From Paenibacillus spongiae (lineage in GTDB: Bacteria; Bacillota; Bacilli; Paenibacillales; Paenibacillaceae), in contig NZ_CP091430.1 in assembly GCF_024734895.1 (NCBI RefSeq), forward strand, positions 2,808,501 through 2,872,500: a stretch of 64,000 bases of DNA, written 5' to 3'. The notes under the pieces were generated by a model, which searched no databases, had not been told where the DNA came from, and saw nothing but the letters and a program-made list of their open reading frames with translations. Positions 19,441 to 28,109 of this stretch are shown here, in pieces. The position numbers and the translations under genes were made by a program. How positions within the stretch are numbered: the stretch's first letter is position 1; each line of letters starts with the position of its first letter.

Positions 19441-19486
19441 CTGCTGAATTTTAGGTAGTACCAAATTTTCATGGTACCTGCAGCAG
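19441..19486 (-). promoter_or_regulatory. Candidate operator: imperfect dyad upstream of the biosynthetic operon
   Basis: The half-sites AGTACCA (19457-19463) and TGGTACC (19472-19478) are inverted with an 8-nt AT-rich spacer (6 of 7 match). They are nested inside CTGCTG (19441-19446) and CAGCAG (19481-19486). The dyad lies 62-107 bp before the KAS III start. GTACC-type half-sites recall FapR, the lipid-synthesis repressor, but the spacing is not what I remember for FapR, so the regulator is left open. From 19487 to 19670 I see nothing convincing. Confidence 0.4.
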
Positions 19487-19670
19487 TTCATGACGGCATT
19501 GAGCTCCGCTTGCAAGGGCGGAAATAAATGATCAACGGCGAGCGGATTTCCCGGGAAAGCGCAGAAGTCGACACAATCGGACGCAATGCGGCCATTCGTC
19601 AGCGTGAATCGTCAAGAACGGCATCCTCTAATCGGTCAGCGGCGGAGAGATGTACATCGGAAATCAACGC

Positions 19671-19712
19671 AAAAAAAGCACAGTCCCCCAATCATATTGG
19701 GAAAGAGTGCTT
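19671..19712 (-). terminator. Rho-independent terminator of the esterase gene
   Basis: On the minus strand: stem AAGCAC/GTGCTT plus CCCAAT/ATTGGG with a small internal loop, followed by seven T (19677 down to 19671). It lies 120 bp after the esterase stop. Confidence 0.8.
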
Positions 19713-19832
19713 CGCTTCTTGATCGACATCGTAAGGGAAGAGTGCATGATTGTCCATATGATATTGCATGAAGGATAGAAATAAATCCTGCCGTTAGACC
19801 TTTCTGTCTGCCGTACTGCTATTGCATGCGTA

Positions 19833-20486
19833 CTATTTGCTGTGACTCAAAAACCATTCGTACAGCTCCGGATTGTCGTATGTTTCCGACCATGAATTAT
19901 GGTCGACTCCGGGATAGACGGTGAAACGAACATTTCCGCCGGCACTTTTCAAAGCTTCGACCATCTTCTCCGATTCGGTAACAGAAATCACGCTATCTGC
20001 GTCTCCGTGAAAAACCCAGGCAGGCACGTCTTTCATGAAATGCGCGCTTCCCGGATCTCCGCCGCCGCAAATCGGCGCCACGGCCGCAAACAGCTGAGGG
20101 TAGTTCGACGCCATCTCCCATGTGCCGTAGCCGCCCATGCTTAACCCCGTTAAATAAATCCGGTCCGGGTCTGCCTGATGCGTTTGGATGATGTCATCAA
20201 TCAACGCTTTGAGAGCCTGCTTTTCAACAGGCCAATAAGATGTCAGCGGGCATTGGGGGGATACGGCGATGAACGGAAAGTCTTCCTGCTGCTCGACGAT
20301 TTTCGGAATGCCGTGAATTTTGACCAATTCCAGATCGCTGCCGCGCTCTCCTGCTCCGTGAAGAAACACGATCACGGGCCATTTCTTATCCTGCGCGCTG
20401 TCGTAGCTCTTAGGAAGATGCAGCAAGTAATCGAGTTTAACCTGAACGGCAATCGTTGCTTCGAATTTTTGCGCTAATTGGGTCAT
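19833..20486 (-). CDS. Alpha/beta-hydrolase, dienelactone hydrolase/feruloyl-esterase-like
   Basis: 217 residues. Alpha/beta-hydrolase fold with HGAGERG oxyanion region near residue 45, nucleophile elbow GLSMGG near 114-119, Asp in HGDADSVI near 175, and His in DHNSW near 200. No signal peptide, so cytoplasmic. The family hydrolyses carboxylic esters. The single gene has its own terminator. It is transcribed in the same direction as the biosynthetic operon, but about 450 bp and a terminator separate them, so membership in that operon is unlikely. Confidence 0.85.
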   Translation of the reverse strand: MTQLAQKFEATIAVQVKLDYLLHLPKSYDSAQDKKWPVIVFLHGAGERGSDLELVKIHGIPKIVEQQEDFPFIAVSPQCPLTSYWPVEKQALKALIDDIIQTHQADPDRIYLTGLSMGGYGTWEMASNYPQLFAAVAPICGGGDPGSAHFMKDVPAWVFHGDADSVISVTESEKMVEALKSAGGNVRFTVYPGVDHNSWSETYDNPELYEWFLSHSK

Positions 20487-20641
20487 TTTCTCGCATCCTT
20501 TCGTTATTGGACGTACGGTCGGCAGGACCGCAGCTACAGTGCAGATCCTATCTCATTATAGAATAAGTTGGCAGTGAATGGACAGGTTAAGGTAAAATGT
20601 TGGAAGGAGATCGGCTGGCGAAGAGACAAGGAGGATGTGCG

Positions 20642-21028
20642 ATGTCGAATCAGGAACCGTTTTTGGAGCAGGTAAGACAGCTGTGCTTGTCGTTTCCGGG
20701 CACGAACGAGCGAATCAGCCACGGAGCTCCGTCTTTTTTTATCGATGACAAGAAGTCTTTCGTTCAATACCGCAGCAATCATCATGGGGATGGAAAAATC
20801 GCCTTATGGTGCGCAGCGGCACCCGGTCTTCAATCGTTGCTCGTCCAAGCCGACCCCGAGATTCATTATGTGCCGGCATATGTCGGTCACCTGGGATGGA
20901 TCGGCATGCGCCTCGACCGGGGAGCTGAGTGGGAGCAAATTGCAGCCGTAATCGGCGATGCCTACTTGGCCAGAGCGCCTAAGAAATATTTGAAGCTCGT
21001 AACGGAAACGAAGGCCGATAAGCGATAG
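20642..21028 (+). CDS. MmcQ/YjbR family protein
   Basis: 128 residues from the ATG at 20642 (AAGGAGG, 7 bp spacing); the open frame upstream to 20597 is not needed. Sequence pattern fits the YjbR (DUF419) family: SFPGTNERISHGAPSF near the N-terminus, KIALWCAA, a central HLGWIGMRLD and a terminal APKKYLKLV. The family has a small alpha/beta fold and is sometimes called DNA-binding, but its role is not settled. It is divergent from the esterase gene with no obvious shared function. Confidence 0.85.
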   Translation: MSNQEPFLEQVRQLCLSFPGTNERISHGAPSFFIDDKKSFVQYRSNHHGDGKIALWCAAAPGLQSLLVQADPEIHYVPAYVGHLGWIGMRLDRGAEWEQIAAVIGDAYLARAPKKYLKLVTETKADKR

Positions 21029-21328
21029 CCGCCTCTAATAACAGCGTACGATGAGGGGAACGCGAAGGTCGAGTTAACCGCTTAACCGAAGAGGAGTCGT
21101 TGTTGACTTCAGCTGGCAAATGGATCATACTGGTAGCAATTAGGCGAGTGTGGGAGATGTTCAGTGATGATGCGGGAGCGCCGGGCAAGTCAAGCCTTGC
21201 ACCAGGCTTCCAGCACATGAATGCCGCGGGTGGACATTGTTCGCCTGCGGCTTTTTGTTCTCCGCGTTACACGGCTGCCGCTGCAGGGTGAGAACATGCC
21301 CCTGCCAATCGCGAATAGGAGGATTACG
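21029..21328. other. Intergenic region without a visible gene
   Basis: About 300 bp between the YjbR-like gene and the TrmH-like gene. Open frames here are short and lack ribosome binding sites. The only signal is the AGGAGG before 21329. Confidence 0.5.
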
Positions 21329-22171
21329 ATGCCGAGAATCGTATCGGTTTACTCAGAGAACAATGATTTTCAAAGATTCGAAGTGTTGAAGAGAAATAGA
21401 AACAAGCGGCATAAATATAATGAATTCTTCGTCGAGGGCGTTCGGAATATTAATGAGGCCGTCCGGAATGACTGGGTGATTAACGGCTTGCTGTATGCCA
21501 AGCACAAGCCGCTATCCAACTGGGCGAAGGATATCTTGTCGAACTCCAAGGCTGCTGTCCATTATGAGCTGCTTGGGGATTTGTTGGAGAAGCTGAGCGA
21601 TAAAGAAGATACATCCGAGATTATTGCGATTGTATCCATACCGAAGGACGATCCTACACGCATTAAAGGCAATGAACAATTGCTGGTGGCCGTCTTTGAC
21701 CGTCCGTCCAACCGAGGGAACCTGGGAACCATTATCCGTTCCTGCGATGCGCTGGGCTGTCAAGGTCTGATCCTGACCGGACATGCCGTCGACTTGTACG
21801 ATCCCGAGACGATTCGGGCTTCGATGGGTTCGTTCTTCAACATCCCGATCGTCCGGCTGCATTCGCCTAATGATGTCCAGGAATGGGTGAATGAGTTGAG
21901 ACAGAAATATGAGGGGGTGCAAGTCGTCGGTACAAGCGCGCAGGGGAGCAAGGAGGTGTACTATTGCGATTTTACGAAGCCAACGGTTCTTCTGATCGGC
22001 AACGAGACAGACGGATTATGTCATAAGTATAAAGAAATGAGCGATACGATGGTCAAAATACCGATCGGCGGATCGGCATCTTCGCTGAATGTTGCTTGCG
22101 CGACATCGATTATTTATTACGAGATTTTAAGGCAGAAGAATCTAGGCTCCTATCATCAATCGGCGATTTGA
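21329..22171 (+). CDS. TrmH-family RNA 2'-O-ribose methyltransferase
   Basis: 280 residues from the ATG at 21329, which has TAGGAGG 6 bp upstream; an in-frame start at 21221 has no such site. SpoU/TrmH SAM-binding trefoil-knot motifs are clear: NRGNLGTIIRSCDALG (motif 1), LIGNETDGL (motif 2) and PIGGSASSLNVACATSI (motif 3). An N-terminal substrate-binding domain (FFVEGVRNINEAVRN) precedes the knot. It should methylate a ribose of rRNA or tRNA; the exact target cannot be read from sequence. Confidence 0.9.
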   Translation: MPRIVSVYSENNDFQRFEVLKRNRNKRHKYNEFFVEGVRNINEAVRNDWVINGLLYAKHKPLSNWAKDILSNSKAAVHYELLGDLLEKLSDKEDTSEIIAIVSIPKDDPTRIKGNEQLLVAVFDRPSNRGNLGTIIRSCDALGCQGLILTGHAVDLYDPETIRASMGSFFNIPIVRLHSPNDVQEWVNELRQKYEGVQVVGTSAQGSKEVYYCDFTKPTVLLIGNETDGLCHKYKEMSDTMVKIPIGGSASSLNVACATSIIYYEILRQKNLGSYHQSAI

Positions 22172-22225
22172 AAGCGCTAGCTTGGTAGATATTTCATATG
22201 CATCCAGGAGGTCGAGATCATCCAG

Positions 22226-23101
22226 ATGAACGTATTAATATTGGGCGGCACGAGGTTTTTTGGCAAGAAACTGGTCGAACGGCTGATCGGCGAACAAGCC
22301 GATATTACGATTCTGACTAGAGGAAGCACGACCGACTCCTTCGGAGATGCGGTGACAAGGCTGCAGGCGGACCGGACCGATTCCGCAGCGCTAGCGCATG
22401 CAATAGGAAACCGTTCTTATGACGTCGTGTATGATAATATTTGCTACACGCCTGCGGAGGCGGCCGAGGCCGTTCGATTGTTTGCGGGCAAAGCAGGCAA
22501 ATATATTGTGACATCCTCGCTTAGCGTGTATGCGTTCGGGGAGCCGCGCAAGCAGGAGGGCGACTTCGATCCATTCAGCTATCCCATTCCGAAGCCCTAT
22601 GCAGCTCAAGCGGAGTATGCGGAAGGCAAACGGCTGGTGGAGGCGGTCTTCTTCCAGGAAGCATCCTTCCCGGTGGCAGCGGTCCGGTTCCCGATTGTGA
22701 TGGGCCATGACGATTATACGAGGCGTTTGCACTTTCATGTGGAGCATGTGCAGCACGGTGAGCCGGTATGCATACCGAACCCGGAAGCCAAGCTATCCTT
22801 CATCAACGCAGACGAGGCGGCGGATTTTCTTGCCTGGTTGGGACGATCCGGCTTGGAAGGACCTGTCAATGCATGCTCGAAGGGCGAAATCTCGCCCGGG
22901 GAGATCATGTCGCTGATTTCGAAATCGACAGGCAAACCGGCCTTTGTAACGGACGGATCGGAAGATGCGGACCGTTCGCCTTACGGCGTTCCTGAGTCCT
23001 GGTATATGGACACCGCCTATGCGGATTCGGCCGGGTTTACGTTCAAGCAGCTGAACGATTGGCTGCCGTCATTGATCCGCGAGATGGCGGAATCCGAGTA
23101 A
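22226..23101 (+). CDS. NAD-dependent epimerase/dehydratase family protein
   Basis: 291 residues. Rossmann motif GGTRFFGKKL at the N-terminus. The usual catalytic YxxxK is present in altered form (YAEGKR, near residue 130). Overall similarity is to isoflavone-reductase/mRNA-binding-like extended SDR proteins seen in Bacillota. AGGAGG lies 14 bp before the ATG, longer than usual. It follows the methyltransferase gene by 54 bp with no terminator and may be cotranscribed. Substrate unknown. Confidence 0.8.
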   Translation: MNVLILGGTRFFGKKLVERLIGEQADITILTRGSTTDSFGDAVTRLQADRTDSAALAHAIGNRSYDVVYDNICYTPAEAAEAVRLFAGKAGKYIVTSSLSVYAFGEPRKQEGDFDPFSYPIPKPYAAQAEYAEGKRLVEAVFFQEASFPVAAVRFPIVMGHDDYTRRLHFHVEHVQHGEPVCIPNPEAKLSFINADEAADFLAWLGRSGLEGPVNACSKGEISPGEIMSLISKSTGKPAFVTDGSEDADRSPYGVPESWYMDTAYADSAGFTFKQLNDWLPSLIREMAESE

Positions 23102-23121
23102 CCGTTACGTTCGCTTATATG

Positions 23122-23161
23122 CATAAAAACAGGCGCAGTCCCGGTTGGGTCTGCGCCTGTT
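23122..23161 (-). terminator. Rho-independent terminator of the DUF3817 gene
   Basis: Perfect 11-bp stem (23128-23138 against 23151-23161) with a 12-nt loop and a T5 tail on the minus strand. It lies between two convergent genes and probably also stops the epimerase transcript. Confidence 0.85.
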
Positions 23162-23172
23162 CGATGGCTGCA

Positions 23173-23463
23173 TTAAGGATTCTTGCGGATATAGGAGTCC
23201 AATACGAAAGTGCCGAATGGAAGAAAGGACGCGATGAATGCCATAACGACGCGGAGAAAGGACCACTTTGCTGCGATCCACGCATGGATCAGCGCAAGTA
23301 CATATAAGACGAAGAGCCCGCCGTGTATGGCTCCGACGATTGTAACGGGCGATGGAATATCGGCCCAGTATTTGAGCGGCATGGCGATAAACAGAAGGAC
23401 GAGGAAGGAAATCCCTTCGATCAAGCTTACCAACCGAAAGCGTCCGACAGCAGTTTTTAGCAT
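23173..23463 (-). CDS. Small DUF3817-type integral membrane protein
   Basis: 96 residues from the ATG at 23463 (GGAGG 11 bp upstream). Three hydrophobic segments (about residues 10-30, 42-65 and 68-88) separated by short polar loops; the pattern RLVSLIEGISFLVLLF near the start and TIVGAIHGGLFVLYV in the middle fit DUF3817 (YdzA-like) proteins. Function unknown. It has its own terminator and is divergent from the proS leader. Confidence 0.8.
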   Translation of the reverse strand: MLKTAVGRFRLVSLIEGISFLVLLFIAMPLKYWADIPSPVTIVGAIHGGLFVLYVLALIHAWIAAKWSFLRVVMAFIASFLPFGTFVLDSYIRKNP

Positions 23464-23551
23464 CTTTGTGAGACCTCCGTATCTGGTATGTTTCAACTAT
23501 GTCTTCTAGTAGTATACCTTAAGAGGGACGGCTCAGGAACAGGACGACCCG

Positions 23552-23580
23552 TTGACTTGTATGACAATTTGATGTATTTT
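23552..23580 (+). promoter_or_regulatory. Probable sigma-A promoter of the proS leader
   Basis: TTGACT (23552-23557), 17-bp spacer, TATTTT (23575-23580). The predicted start near 23588 would give a leader of about 280 nt before the T-box terminator. Confidence 0.55.
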
Positions 23581-23629
23581 AGATAAAACTATGCACTGAA
23601 TAACCATAATCAAGGAATTGAACTTTAGA

Positions 23630-23867
23630 CGCATGCTTACGCAAAGAGAAGGAGTCCCTGGCTGAAAGGCTCCTCGTAACGGTCAAAGTTTCCCGCCTTG
23701 TAGTTGCCGCAGGGAACGATAGAAGTCCCCAGTATCTGCGGCCGGGAGTCCCCCGTTATCGATGAACGAGAGGATCGTACGCCGTATATTATTGCGGCTG
23801 TCGATTGAAATTTGGGTGGTACCACGAGCGCGCTCGTCCCTTTGCCGGGGACGGGTGCGCTTTTTTT
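23630..23867 (+). promoter_or_regulatory. T-box riboswitch leader of proS
   Basis: The conserved T-box core GGGTGGTACCACG lies at about 23813-23826. The bulge TGGT would pair with the ACCA end of a tRNA with discriminator A. It is followed by a 13-bp terminator hairpin (23828-23840 against 23848-23860) and T7 (23861-23867). Upstream sequence can form the large specifier stem; I could not fix the proline specifier codon by eye. Uncharged tRNA-Pro would stabilise the antiterminator and allow proS expression. The 5' boundary is approximate. Confidence 0.92.
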
Positions 23868-23960
23868 CGTTCTGCAGCCGGCTGTCCGAAGCAGTGAGCC
23901 TCTGATCGCTCAGCTTCGGAGACGACGGAACAATCATTGGGATTAAGGAGAGGATTTACG

Positions 23961-25691
23961 ATGAAACAACGACAATTATTCGTCCCTACGCTTCGCGAGG
24001 TTCCTGCGGAAGCCGAAGCGGTTAGTCACCGCTGGATGGTCAAGGGAGGCTTCATCCGCCAACTCGCTTCTGGCGTTTATACCTTCCTGCCGCTTGGACG
24101 CAAGGTGCTGCGCAGCATAGAAGCGATTATCCGGGAGGAGATGGAGCGTGCCGGAGCGCAGGAGGTGCTGATGCCGGCGCTGCAGCCGGTGGAGCTGCTT
24201 CAGCAATCCGGCCGTTATGACCTCTATGGACAGGATCTCTTCCGTCTGAATGACCGCAGCGGGAGAGAATTCGCGCTCGGACCGACACATGAGGAGGTTA
24301 TTACCTCGCTGATCAAGCAGGAGATTACATCCTACCGGAAGCTGCCGGTGACGCTCTATCAGATTCAGACGAAATTCAGAGACGAGAGACGTCCGCGATT
24401 CGGACTGCTGCGCGGCAGGGAGTTCATCATGAAGGATGCATACTCGTTCGATGCGGATTGGGAAGGGCTTGCCCGTAATTATGATGCGATGTATGAAGCG
24501 TATCACCGGATCTTCTCCCGCTGCGGCTTGAATTTCAGAGCCGTTGAAGCGGACGCGGGCGCCATCGGAGGCGAAGGCGGTACCCATGAATTTATGGCTT
24601 TCGCCGAATCGGGCGAAGATATTATCGTTTCCTGCGAAGCGTGCGGCTATGCCGCCAACCTCGAGAAAGCGGAATCCGCGCAGGCAACAAGCGGCGATAT
24701 GACAAACTCGATTGGCCGCCAGGCGGAATCCTATCTCAAGTTTCATACGCCCGGCTGGAAGACGATTGAGCAGCTTGTGGAATCGGTCGGCTGCAGCGCC
24801 GGTCATATTATTAAGACGCTCATCTATATGGCGGACGGCCAGCCGGTCGTCGTTCTAATTAGGGGCGACCATGAAGCGAATGAGACGAAGATTAAGAACC
24901 TGATCGGCGCAGAGGTTATCGAGCTTGCCGATGCGGATACCGTGCTCGCGGTGACGGGTTCCCCTGCCGGCTTCTCCGGCCCGGTCGGCTTGACGGCACC
25001 GCTTCTGGTCGATCATCATGTCGACGATATGAAGGAAGCGATAACGGGCGCGAACGAGCTGGATTATCATTTGAAACATGTCGTGCCAGGGCGGGACTTC
25101 ACCGCCCATCTAACCGGCGACCTGAGGAATGTACAGGAAGGCGATGCATGTCCTCATTGCGGGAAAGGGCTGACAACCGCGCGCGGCATCGAGATCGGCC
25201 ATGTATTCAAGCTTGGCAACCGGTACAGCGGCAAGCAGGGAGCGTCCTTTGTCGATTCCACGGGCAAGGAGCAGAATTTCGTGATGGGCTGCTACGGAAT
25301 CGGCGTAACGAGGCTGATGGCTGCTATAATCGAGCAGCATCAGGATGAGCACGGCATGATTTGGCCGCTGTCGATTGCGCCCTACCACGTGCATATTATC
25401 GTCATGGCTATGCAGGACGATGCGCAGCGGGAAACGGGTCAGAAGCTGTATGATGAGCTGCGTTCCGCAGGCATTGAGGCGCTGCTCGACGATCGGGACG
25501 AACGGCCGGGCGTGAAGCTGAAGGATGCCGATCTTATCGGGCTCCCGCTGCGGGTTGTCGTCGGCAAGTCAATCGTGGAGGGACTTGTCGAGCTTAAAGC
25601 GCGGACAGGTACGGTCGAACGTGTTCAGGCGGAGCAGGCGGGAAGTATTATACGGGACCGTCTCGCCCAATTAAGCGGCACAGGAGGCTGA
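23961..25691 (+). CDS. proS: Prolyl-tRNA synthetase (bacterial ProS with insertion domain)
   Basis: 576 residues from the ATG at 23961 (AAGGAGAGG upstream), close to the usual 565-575. Class II motifs: motif 2 FRDERRPRFGLLRGREFIMKD near residues 135-155 (written in part: RPRFGLLRGREF), motif 3 GCYGIGVTRLMAA near 440. An INS editing-like domain lies between (about 225-390), with the anticodon-binding domain at the C-terminus. It charges tRNA-Pro. It is controlled by the T-box upstream. The SDR gene 3 bp downstream is probably cotranscribed. Confidence 0.97.
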   Translation: MKQRQLFVPTLREVPAEAEAVSHRWMVKGGFIRQLASGVYTFLPLGRKVLRSIEAIIREEMERAGAQEVLMPALQPVELLQQSGRYDLYGQDLFRLNDRSGREFALGPTHEEVITSLIKQEITSYRKLPVTLYQIQTKFRDERRPRFGLLRGREFIMKDAYSFDADWEGLARNYDAMYEAYHRIFSRCGLNFRAVEADAGAIGGEGGTHEFMAFAESGEDIIVSCEACGYAANLEKAESAQATSGDMTNSIGRQAESYLKFHTPGWKTIEQLVESVGCSAGHIIKTLIYMADGQPVVVLIRGDHEANETKIKNLIGAEVIELADADTVLAVTGSPAGFSGPVGLTAPLLVDHHVDDMKEAITGANELDYHLKHVVPGRDFTAHLTGDLRNVQEGDACPHCGKGLTTARGIEIGHVFKLGNRYSGKQGASFVDSTGKEQNFVMGCYGIGVTRLMAAIIEQHQDEHGMIWPLSIAPYHVHIIVMAMQDDAQRETGQKLYDELRSAGIEALLDDRDERPGVKLKDADLIGLPLRVVVGKSIVEGLVELKARTGTVERVQAEQAGSIIRDRLAQLSGTGG

Positions 25692-25694
25692 CAT

Positions 25695-26444
25695 ATGAAA
25701 CCCTATCAAGGTAAAACCGTGATGGTGACCGGTGCCGCAGGCGGGATTGGGCGCCGCTTGGCAGCGGCTTATGGAGCTGAAGGAGCACAGGTCGTTGTCA
25801 CGGATCGGGAAGGATACGGCGGGGACGAAATCGTGAAGGACATCGCAGCAGCGGGCGGAAGCGCGTACTTCGCAGCGGCTGACTTAGGCCGGCCCGAAGA
25901 GATCGTGCAGCTGTTCGCTAACGTGGATCAAACGTACGGGGCGCTTGACATTCTGATCAATAATGCCGGATTTGGCATCTGGAAATCGCCGCTCGAGCTG
26001 TCGGTGGAGGAGTGGGACAGCGTCATGAACGTGAATTTGCGCGGTACCTTCCTATGCAGCCGGGAGGCGGCGAAACGGATGAAGGCACAAGGCGGCGGGC
26101 GCATCGTCAATGTTGCATCGACAAGAGCGGCCATGTCCGAGCCTTCCAGCGAAGCCTATGCCGCTTCCAAGGGAGGCATCGCATCATTGACGCATGCTCT
26201 CGCCGTTTCACTCGGGCCTGACGGGATTACCGTCAACTGCATTAGTCCGGGTTGGATCGAGACCGGCGATTATGACGCGCTTCGGCCGATCGATCACATG
26301 CAGCATCCGTCAGGCCGTGTGGGCAAGCCCGGGGATATCGTGCGGGCATGTATGTATTTCACATCGCTGGACAACGACTTCGTGACGGGCACGAATCTGA
26401 CCGTTGACGGGGGAATGACGCGCAAGATGATCTACGAACCCTAA
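25695..26444 (+). CDS. SDR-family oxidoreductase cotranscribed with proS
   Basis: 249 residues. Classical SDR: TGAAGGIG near residue 12, NNAGFG near 88, Ser in NVASTRAA near 140, YAASK near 153-157 and a typical C-terminus (TVDGGMT). Its GGAGG overlaps the end of proS and only 3 bp separate the genes, so expression would follow the proline T-box. Substrate not deducible; related proteins are annotated as 3-ketoacyl-ACP reductase or glucose dehydrogenase. Confidence 0.9.
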   Translation: MKPYQGKTVMVTGAAGGIGRRLAAAYGAEGAQVVVTDREGYGGDEIVKDIAAAGGSAYFAAADLGRPEEIVQLFANVDQTYGALDILINNAGFGIWKSPLELSVEEWDSVMNVNLRGTFLCSREAAKRMKAQGGGRIVNVASTRAAMSEPSSEAYAASKGGIASLTHALAVSLGPDGITVNCISPGWIETGDYDALRPIDHMQHPSGRVGKPGDIVRACMYFTSLDNDFVTGTNLTVDGGMTRKMIYEP

Positions 26445-26475
26445 ATCCGGTCATGATCGGTATCCATGACTAGGG
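26439..26475. terminator. Weak hairpin between convergent SDR and xerS genes
   Basis: CCCTA/TAGGG and GTCATG/CATGAC arms with a 9-nt loop, beginning in the SDR stop region. There is no T-run, so this is only a candidate. Confidence 0.35.
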
Positions 26476-26497
26476 CTCGGCCATAATTCGGCAGCGG

Positions 26498-27580
26498 CTA
26501 GGATTCCTTGAGGCGATCGATTGCCTCCGCCATCGTACGGTCCGTTAGATGCGCATAGATTTGCGTCGTTTCCGGAGAGGCATGGCCAAGCTGCTCCTGC
26601 GTCTTGTACAGGTCATTGCGCAAATAATAGTCCGTGGCGAAGGAATGGCGCAGCTTATGGACGGACAGGTACGGCTTGCCGAACCGTTTGGCATATTTGA
26701 TGACCATCTCTTGTATGGCGCGTTTGGTCATTCGCGAGCCTTCTTTCTTGCCGTTGGCGATGGCGAGGAAGAGGGCTTTTTCCCGCTTAGGCGCTTTGTA
26801 CTGCGACTCTCTCTGATTCAAGTAATGCTCGAATTCGCGGATCGCTTCCGTCCGGAAGTATACGGGCGTCTTGAACGTATCGTCGTTCTTGCCTTTGCGA
26901 TAGACGTACAGCAGCTTCTTCTTGAGATCGAAATCGTCCATGTTCATATTAACAACCTCGGACACGCGCAGGCCGGAGTTCAGGATGAGGCTGACGATGC
27001 AGGTATCGCGGATGCGGTTGAGCGTGTAGGCGTACATCGCCTGCTTGTTCGTCGCAACATCGGTCCCGTAGTCCTCGTTGATGTAACGGATGAATTCGTC
27101 GATCTCCTGCTCCTGCAGCAGCTTGCCTTCCAGCTTGGCCGCGGTATCTTTGGGCTTATGGGCCCGCTTGATCGATACCTTAGCCATCACATTGCGCTTC
27201 AGCAGCGGATAGAACTCCTCGTCCTCCGCGATCTGGCTCAAGTAGTGGAAGAGCGACCGCATGGAGGCGAGCTTGCGCGAAATCGTTGTTCTGGCATTCA
27301 TATGTTCCGGATGGGTAGCCAGAAACATCTTATAGCTGTCGATGCTGTCCATGTGCAGCTTCTCCAGCTCGCTTAGCGTAACATCCTTCAGCGAAGCCGC
27401 TGCGGACAAGCCTTCCGCCATGAGCCAGGAGAAGAACGTCTCGTAATCTCTCACGTATTCAAGCAGAGAAGACGGCGACAGGTCGGGCAGCTTGTAATTA
27501 ATGAATTTCTCAACATACCAGGGCATCGACGGCGTCTTACGGTCGAGCTCCTGCCGATCTTTCACTTTAATAATGTTCAT
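26498..27580 (-). CDS. xerS: Tyrosine recombinase, XerS-like
   Basis: 360 residues. Begins with a SAM-like core-binding domain (MPWYVEKF near residue 19, as in XerS). The catalytic domain follows with Arg in NSGLRVSE near 217, HKLRHS (His/Arg) near 305, LGHAS near 331 and the nucleophile Tyr in TQIYAHL near 341. Length and N-terminus match the single-recombinase XerS type better than XerC/XerD. It would resolve chromosome dimers at a dif-like site; no such site was recognised nearby. AAGGAG precedes the start by 8 bp. Confidence 0.85.
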   Translation of the reverse strand: MNIIKVKDRQELDRKTPSMPWYVEKFINYKLPDLSPSSLLEYVRDYETFFSWLMAEGLSAAASLKDVTLSELEKLHMDSIDSYKMFLATHPEHMNARTTISRKLASMRSLFHYLSQIAEDEEFYPLLKRNVMAKVSIKRAHKPKDTAAKLEGKLLQEQEIDEFIRYINEDYGTDVATNKQAMYAYTLNRIRDTCIVSLILNSGLRVSEVVNMNMDDFDLKKKLLYVYRKGKNDDTFKTPVYFRTEAIREFEHYLNQRESQYKAPKREKALFLAIANGKKEGSRMTKRAIQEMVIKYAKRFGKPYLSVHKLRHSFATDYYLRNDLYKTQEQLGHASPETTQIYAHLTDRTMAEAIDRLKES

Positions 27581-27840
27581 AACCGGTTCTCCTTCCGCTT
27601 AGCGTTGATTGAGTTCGCTCGTATCCGCAATGCTTCTATTGCTTCTATTGTAGCAGAGCAGAGGAAGACATGGAACGTGGAACCGGTTGTGGGCATGAAG
27701 TATTTACAATCACTGCCTTACATGTTAAAATAGATAACCATTAGCAGCTCGCATTATTGCAAATGTTTGATGTAAGACCAATGCTTGTATTAGATGTACG
27801 AAGGAATCAGCTGCGATCCGATCGCTGTCTGCCATGAAAT
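27581..27840. other. Intergenic region upstream of xerS
   Basis: AT-rich region with CTTCTATTG direct repeats and a minus-strand TACAAT (possible -10 for xerS) near 27645. No gene seen. Confidence 0.3.
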
Positions 27841-27871
27841 AAAGAAAGAAGGCTGCACGTATACAGCCTTC
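27841..27871 (-). terminator. Terminator after two small minus-strand genes
   Basis: GAAGGCTG (27848-27855) and CAGCCTTC (27864-27871) form an 8-bp stem with an 8-nt loop, followed on the minus strand by a T-rich tail (TTTCTTTATTTC). Confidence 0.75.
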
Positions 27872-27886
27872 GCAAGGTCGCTGCCA

Positions 27887-28021
27887 TTAAGGATTGTTGC
27901 TATGCTGCTTCGTGGGCAGCTTAGACGAGGGCGTGCCTTTACCGCGATGCTCCCGGTTTTTCTTATCTTTCTCTTGCGTGTCTTTCGTCTTCGCAACAAA
28001 TTCACCCGTTGATTCGTTCAT
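27887..28021 (-). CDS. 44-residue hydrophilic protein, function unknown
   Basis: Starts MNESTGEFVAKTKD, is very rich in Lys, Thr, Asn and His with no hydrophobic core, and ends KQHSNNP. Its composition recalls minor small acid-soluble spore proteins, but I cannot assign a family. GGAGGT lies 13 bp upstream; an in-frame GTG nearer to it (12 bp upstream of the ATG) is too close. A terminator follows 16 bp after the stop and an upstream gene on the same strand lies 88 bp away. These support a real, sporulation-type small gene. Confidence 0.55.
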   Translation of the reverse strand: MNESTGEFVAKTKDTQEKDKKNREHRGKGTPSSKLPTKQHSNNP

Positions 28022-28109
28022 CTCTTGTCTCACGACCTCCAAGCCTTGGTTGATATCACTTTCGCCTTATGTCCCTATAGTCCAACGCCATGCCGGCGCC
28101 GTTGCCTTA

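Noticed and set aside
19528-19722. 64-residue plus-strand open frame
   Set aside because: Contains the minus-strand terminator of the esterase gene and has no ribosome site.
23683-23937. Minus-strand open frame upstream of proS
   Set aside because: It is antisense to the T-box leader.
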